Below are positions 6,395-7,587 of a stretch of 7,587 bases of DNA, piece by piece. This DNA comes from JAVEVH01 sp964430365. GTDB taxonomy: Bacteria > Patescibacteriota > Dojkabacteria > SC72. How positions within the stretch are numbered: the stretch's first letter is position 1; every line of letters starts with the position of its first letter. The translations under genes and the position numbers were made by a program. The notes beneath the pieces are model-generated. The model worked only from the letters and a program-made list of their open reading frames with translations, was not told where the DNA came from and did not search any database. The stretch spans positions 1-7,587 of the forward strand of contig CAYSEU010000037.1 in assembly GCA_964430365.1 (NCBI GenBank). The letters run 5' to 3'.

Positions 6395-7489
6395 ATGAGT
6401 AAAAGAGATTACTATGAAGTTCTTGGTGTAAGCAAGGATTCTAAAAAAGAAGAAATTAAAAAAGCATATCGTAAGCTTGTTAAAAAATATCACCCTGATG
6501 TTAATAAGGAGGAGGGTTCTGAAGAGAAGTTTAAAGAAGTACAAGAGGCATATGAAGTACTTTCTGATGAAACTAAAAGGCAAGCATATGATCAGTATGG
6601 ACATGCTGGTACTCAAGGGTTTGACCCAAGGAGTGGTAATGGTGGAGGTTCTGAGTATGGCTATGGTGGGGCACCTTTTGATATGGGTGATATATTTAGT
6701 ACTTTCTTTGGTGGTAATAATGGGTTTGGGTTTGATTTTGGGTTTGGACAGCAGGGTCAAAGGAGTAATTTAAGGGGGGAGGATTTGAGATACAGAATGA
6801 GGTTTAAATTTGATGAAGCTATGAAGGGAGGTGAATACTCTATTAAGGTAGAAAGGAATGTGCCTTGTTCAAAATGTGGGGGAACTGGAAGTGAAACAGG
6901 TAAAAGGAAAACATGTGAGGTATGTAAAGGTAGTGGTAGAGAAAGAAGAGTACAAAACAGTTTCTTGGGTCAGATATCTGTAATGGCACAATGTTCGAGA
7001 TGTCAAGGTATTGGAACAGTACCTGAGAAAGTTTGTAGCAAATGTGGTGGTACAGGTTTAGAATCTAAGAGTGAGAACGTAAAAATTAAGATTCCAGCTG
7101 GTGCATATGATGGTATGGTTCTAAGATTTAGAGATGGAGGTAATGCAAGCTTAAGTGGTGAATCTGGTAATTTGTATGTAGAGATAGAGGTGGAGCCTTC
7201 TGAGAAATTTGATAGGAGGGGTAATGATTTGTACTCTGTGGAAAGTATTACTGTACCAACTGCTGTATTAGGGGGAAAGATTGAGATAGAGACAATATTT
7301 GGAAGAGTTAAATTAAAGATTCCAACAGGTACACAACCTGGTACAATCTTTAAGATTAAGGGAGAGGGTACTCCAATACTAGGTAAAGAGGGTAAGAGAG
7401 GAGATCTATATGTACGTATAGATGTAGATATCCCTAGAAGATTAAGTAAGAAAGAAAGGGAAGCATGGGAGGAATTGAGTAATATGTAG
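6395..7489 (+). CDS. dnaJ: Chaperone protein DnaJ (type I Hsp40)
   Basis: This 364-residue co-chaperone stimulates the DnaK ATPase and delivers unfolded proteins to it in the cytoplasm. The J domain occupies residues 4-67 with the HPD motif at 33-35. A Gly/Phe-rich linker follows (about 70-122), including the GFGFDFGFG run. The zinc-binding domain has all four CxxCxGxG repeats: C158/C161, C174/C177, C200/C203 and C214/C217. The two C-terminal beta domains cover about 225-345 and end in a helix (KKEREAWEEL), so the protein is full length. dnaK, grpE and hrcA are not adjacent; dnaJ stands alone, divergent from the sortase gene. The ATG lies only 9 bases after an extended -10 element and lacks a Shine-Dalgarno site. 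The promoter overlaps a CIRCE-like repeat, consistent with heat-shock control by HrcA. A terminator lies 57 bp after the TAG stop. Confidence 0.97.
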   Translation: MSKRDYYEVLGVSKDSKKEEIKKAYRKLVKKYHPDVNKEEGSEEKFKEVQEAYEVLSDETKRQAYDQYGHAGTQGFDPRSGNGGGSEYGYGGAPFDMGDIFSTFFGGNNGFGFDFGFGQQGQRSNLRGEDLRYRMRFKFDEAMKGGEYSIKVERNVPCSKCGGTGSETGKRKTCEVCKGSGRERRVQNSFLGQISVMAQCSRCQGIGTVPEKVCSKCGGTGLESKSENVKIKIPAGAYDGMVLRFRDGGNASLSGESGNLYVEIEVEPSEKFDRRGNDLYSVESITVPTAVLGGKIEIETIFGRVKLKIPTGTQPGTIFKIKGEGTPILGKEGKRGDLYVRIDVDIPRRLSKKEREAWEELSNM

Positions 7490-7491
7490 GG

Positions 7492-7520
7492 TTTACATAT
7501 ATATATTCTTCTGATATTAT
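7492..7520 (+). promoter_or_regulatory. Candidate promoter just after dnaJ
   Basis: TTTACA (7492-7497, five of six to TTGACA), a 17-bp spacer and TATTAT (7515-7520, five of six) with an upstream TG at 7512-7513 make a well-spaced extended -10 promoter. It begins two bases after the dnaJ stop. The predicted start near 7527 lies only about 20 bases before the terminator hairpin, so it would give either a very short RNA or an attenuated leader for a gene beyond the window. Confidence 0.4.
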
Positions 7521-7545
7521 TACATGAGAAGATGTATTAAGGGAG

Positions 7546-7572
7546 GGTGAGATTGGTTCTCACCTTTTTTTT
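7546..7572 (+). terminator. Rho-independent terminator downstream of dnaJ
   Basis: GGTGAGA (7546-7552) and TCTCACC (7558-7564) form a perfect 7-bp stem around a 5-base loop, followed by a run of eight T (7565-7572). This is a classic intrinsic terminator for rightward transcription and should end the dnaJ mRNA. Confidence 0.9.
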
Positions 7573-7587
7573 AGTAAAGAACTATTA

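Noticed and set aside
6344..6760. A 138-residue open frame on the - strand inside dnaJ
   Set aside because: It is fully antisense to a clear full-length dnaJ, has no recognisable domain and is explained by codon bias in AT-rich DNA.
7508..7531. Inverted repeat CTTCT/AGAAG with a 14-base loop after dnaJ
   Set aside because: Five base pairs around a long AT-rich loop is weak and easily due to chance; the hairpin at 7546-7564 is the credible structure.
7524..7550. Eight-codon ORF starting at the ATG at 7524 ahead of the terminator
   Set aside because: It is very short, starts only 3 bases after the -10 element and so would lie at or before the predicted transcription start, and has no ribosome binding site.

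Overview
The window is AT-rich and holds six complete genes. One, dnaJ, is on the + strand. The other five run on the - strand as a tight, probably co-transcribed series: sortase, extracellular solute-binding protein, multi-domain Ig-like membrane protein, alaS and ruvX. TAA, TAG and TGA all end genes. No in-frame TGA interrupts the long frames and glycine is read from GGN codons, so a TGA=Gly code looks unlikely. The AlaRS is short and carries a Cys-rich insertion with a 'GDIDEVGDATH' form of motif 2. The surface proteins are anchored by membrane helices, not lipobox cysteines, and Shine-Dalgarno sites are almost absent. Together this suggests a Patescibacteria/CPR-type genome (for example the Dojkabacteria/Katanobacteria/Microgenomates side). 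That placement is inference; no marker gene for taxonomy is present.

Layout. 21-461 (-) is ruvX, whose ATG overlaps the alaS stop by one base. 461-2248 (-) is alaS, with catalytic, tRNA-recognition and editing domains but no C-Ala domain. 2285-4162 (-) is a membrane protein with a signal/anchor helix, about four beta-sandwich domains, a second membrane helix and an acidic Pro/Glu-rich tail. 4179-5501 (-) is a membrane-anchored family-1 solute-binding protein without permease genes beside it. 5519-6313 (-) is a sortase with complete His/Cys/Arg catalytic residues. An 81-bp divergent spacer (6314-6394) carries back-to-back promoters. 6395-7489 (+) is dnaJ, followed by a candidate promoter and a strong intrinsic terminator.

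How they may work together. The sortase, solute-binding protein and Ig-like protein (gaps of 16-17 bp) form a plausible cell-envelope module driven from the promoter upstream of the sortase. alaS and ruvX are housekeeping genes; alaS has its own extended -10 element 7 bp before the ATG. dnaJ is transcribed divergently, and its promoter overlaps a CIRCE-like inverted repeat with the exact 9-9-9 geometry of an HrcA operator. Several promoters place the predicted transcription start within a few bases of the start codon, which points to leaderless or nearly leaderless mRNAs. I see no clearly new defence or mobile system. The surface module, the regulatory layout and a possible very short transcript after dnaJ deserve the closest look.
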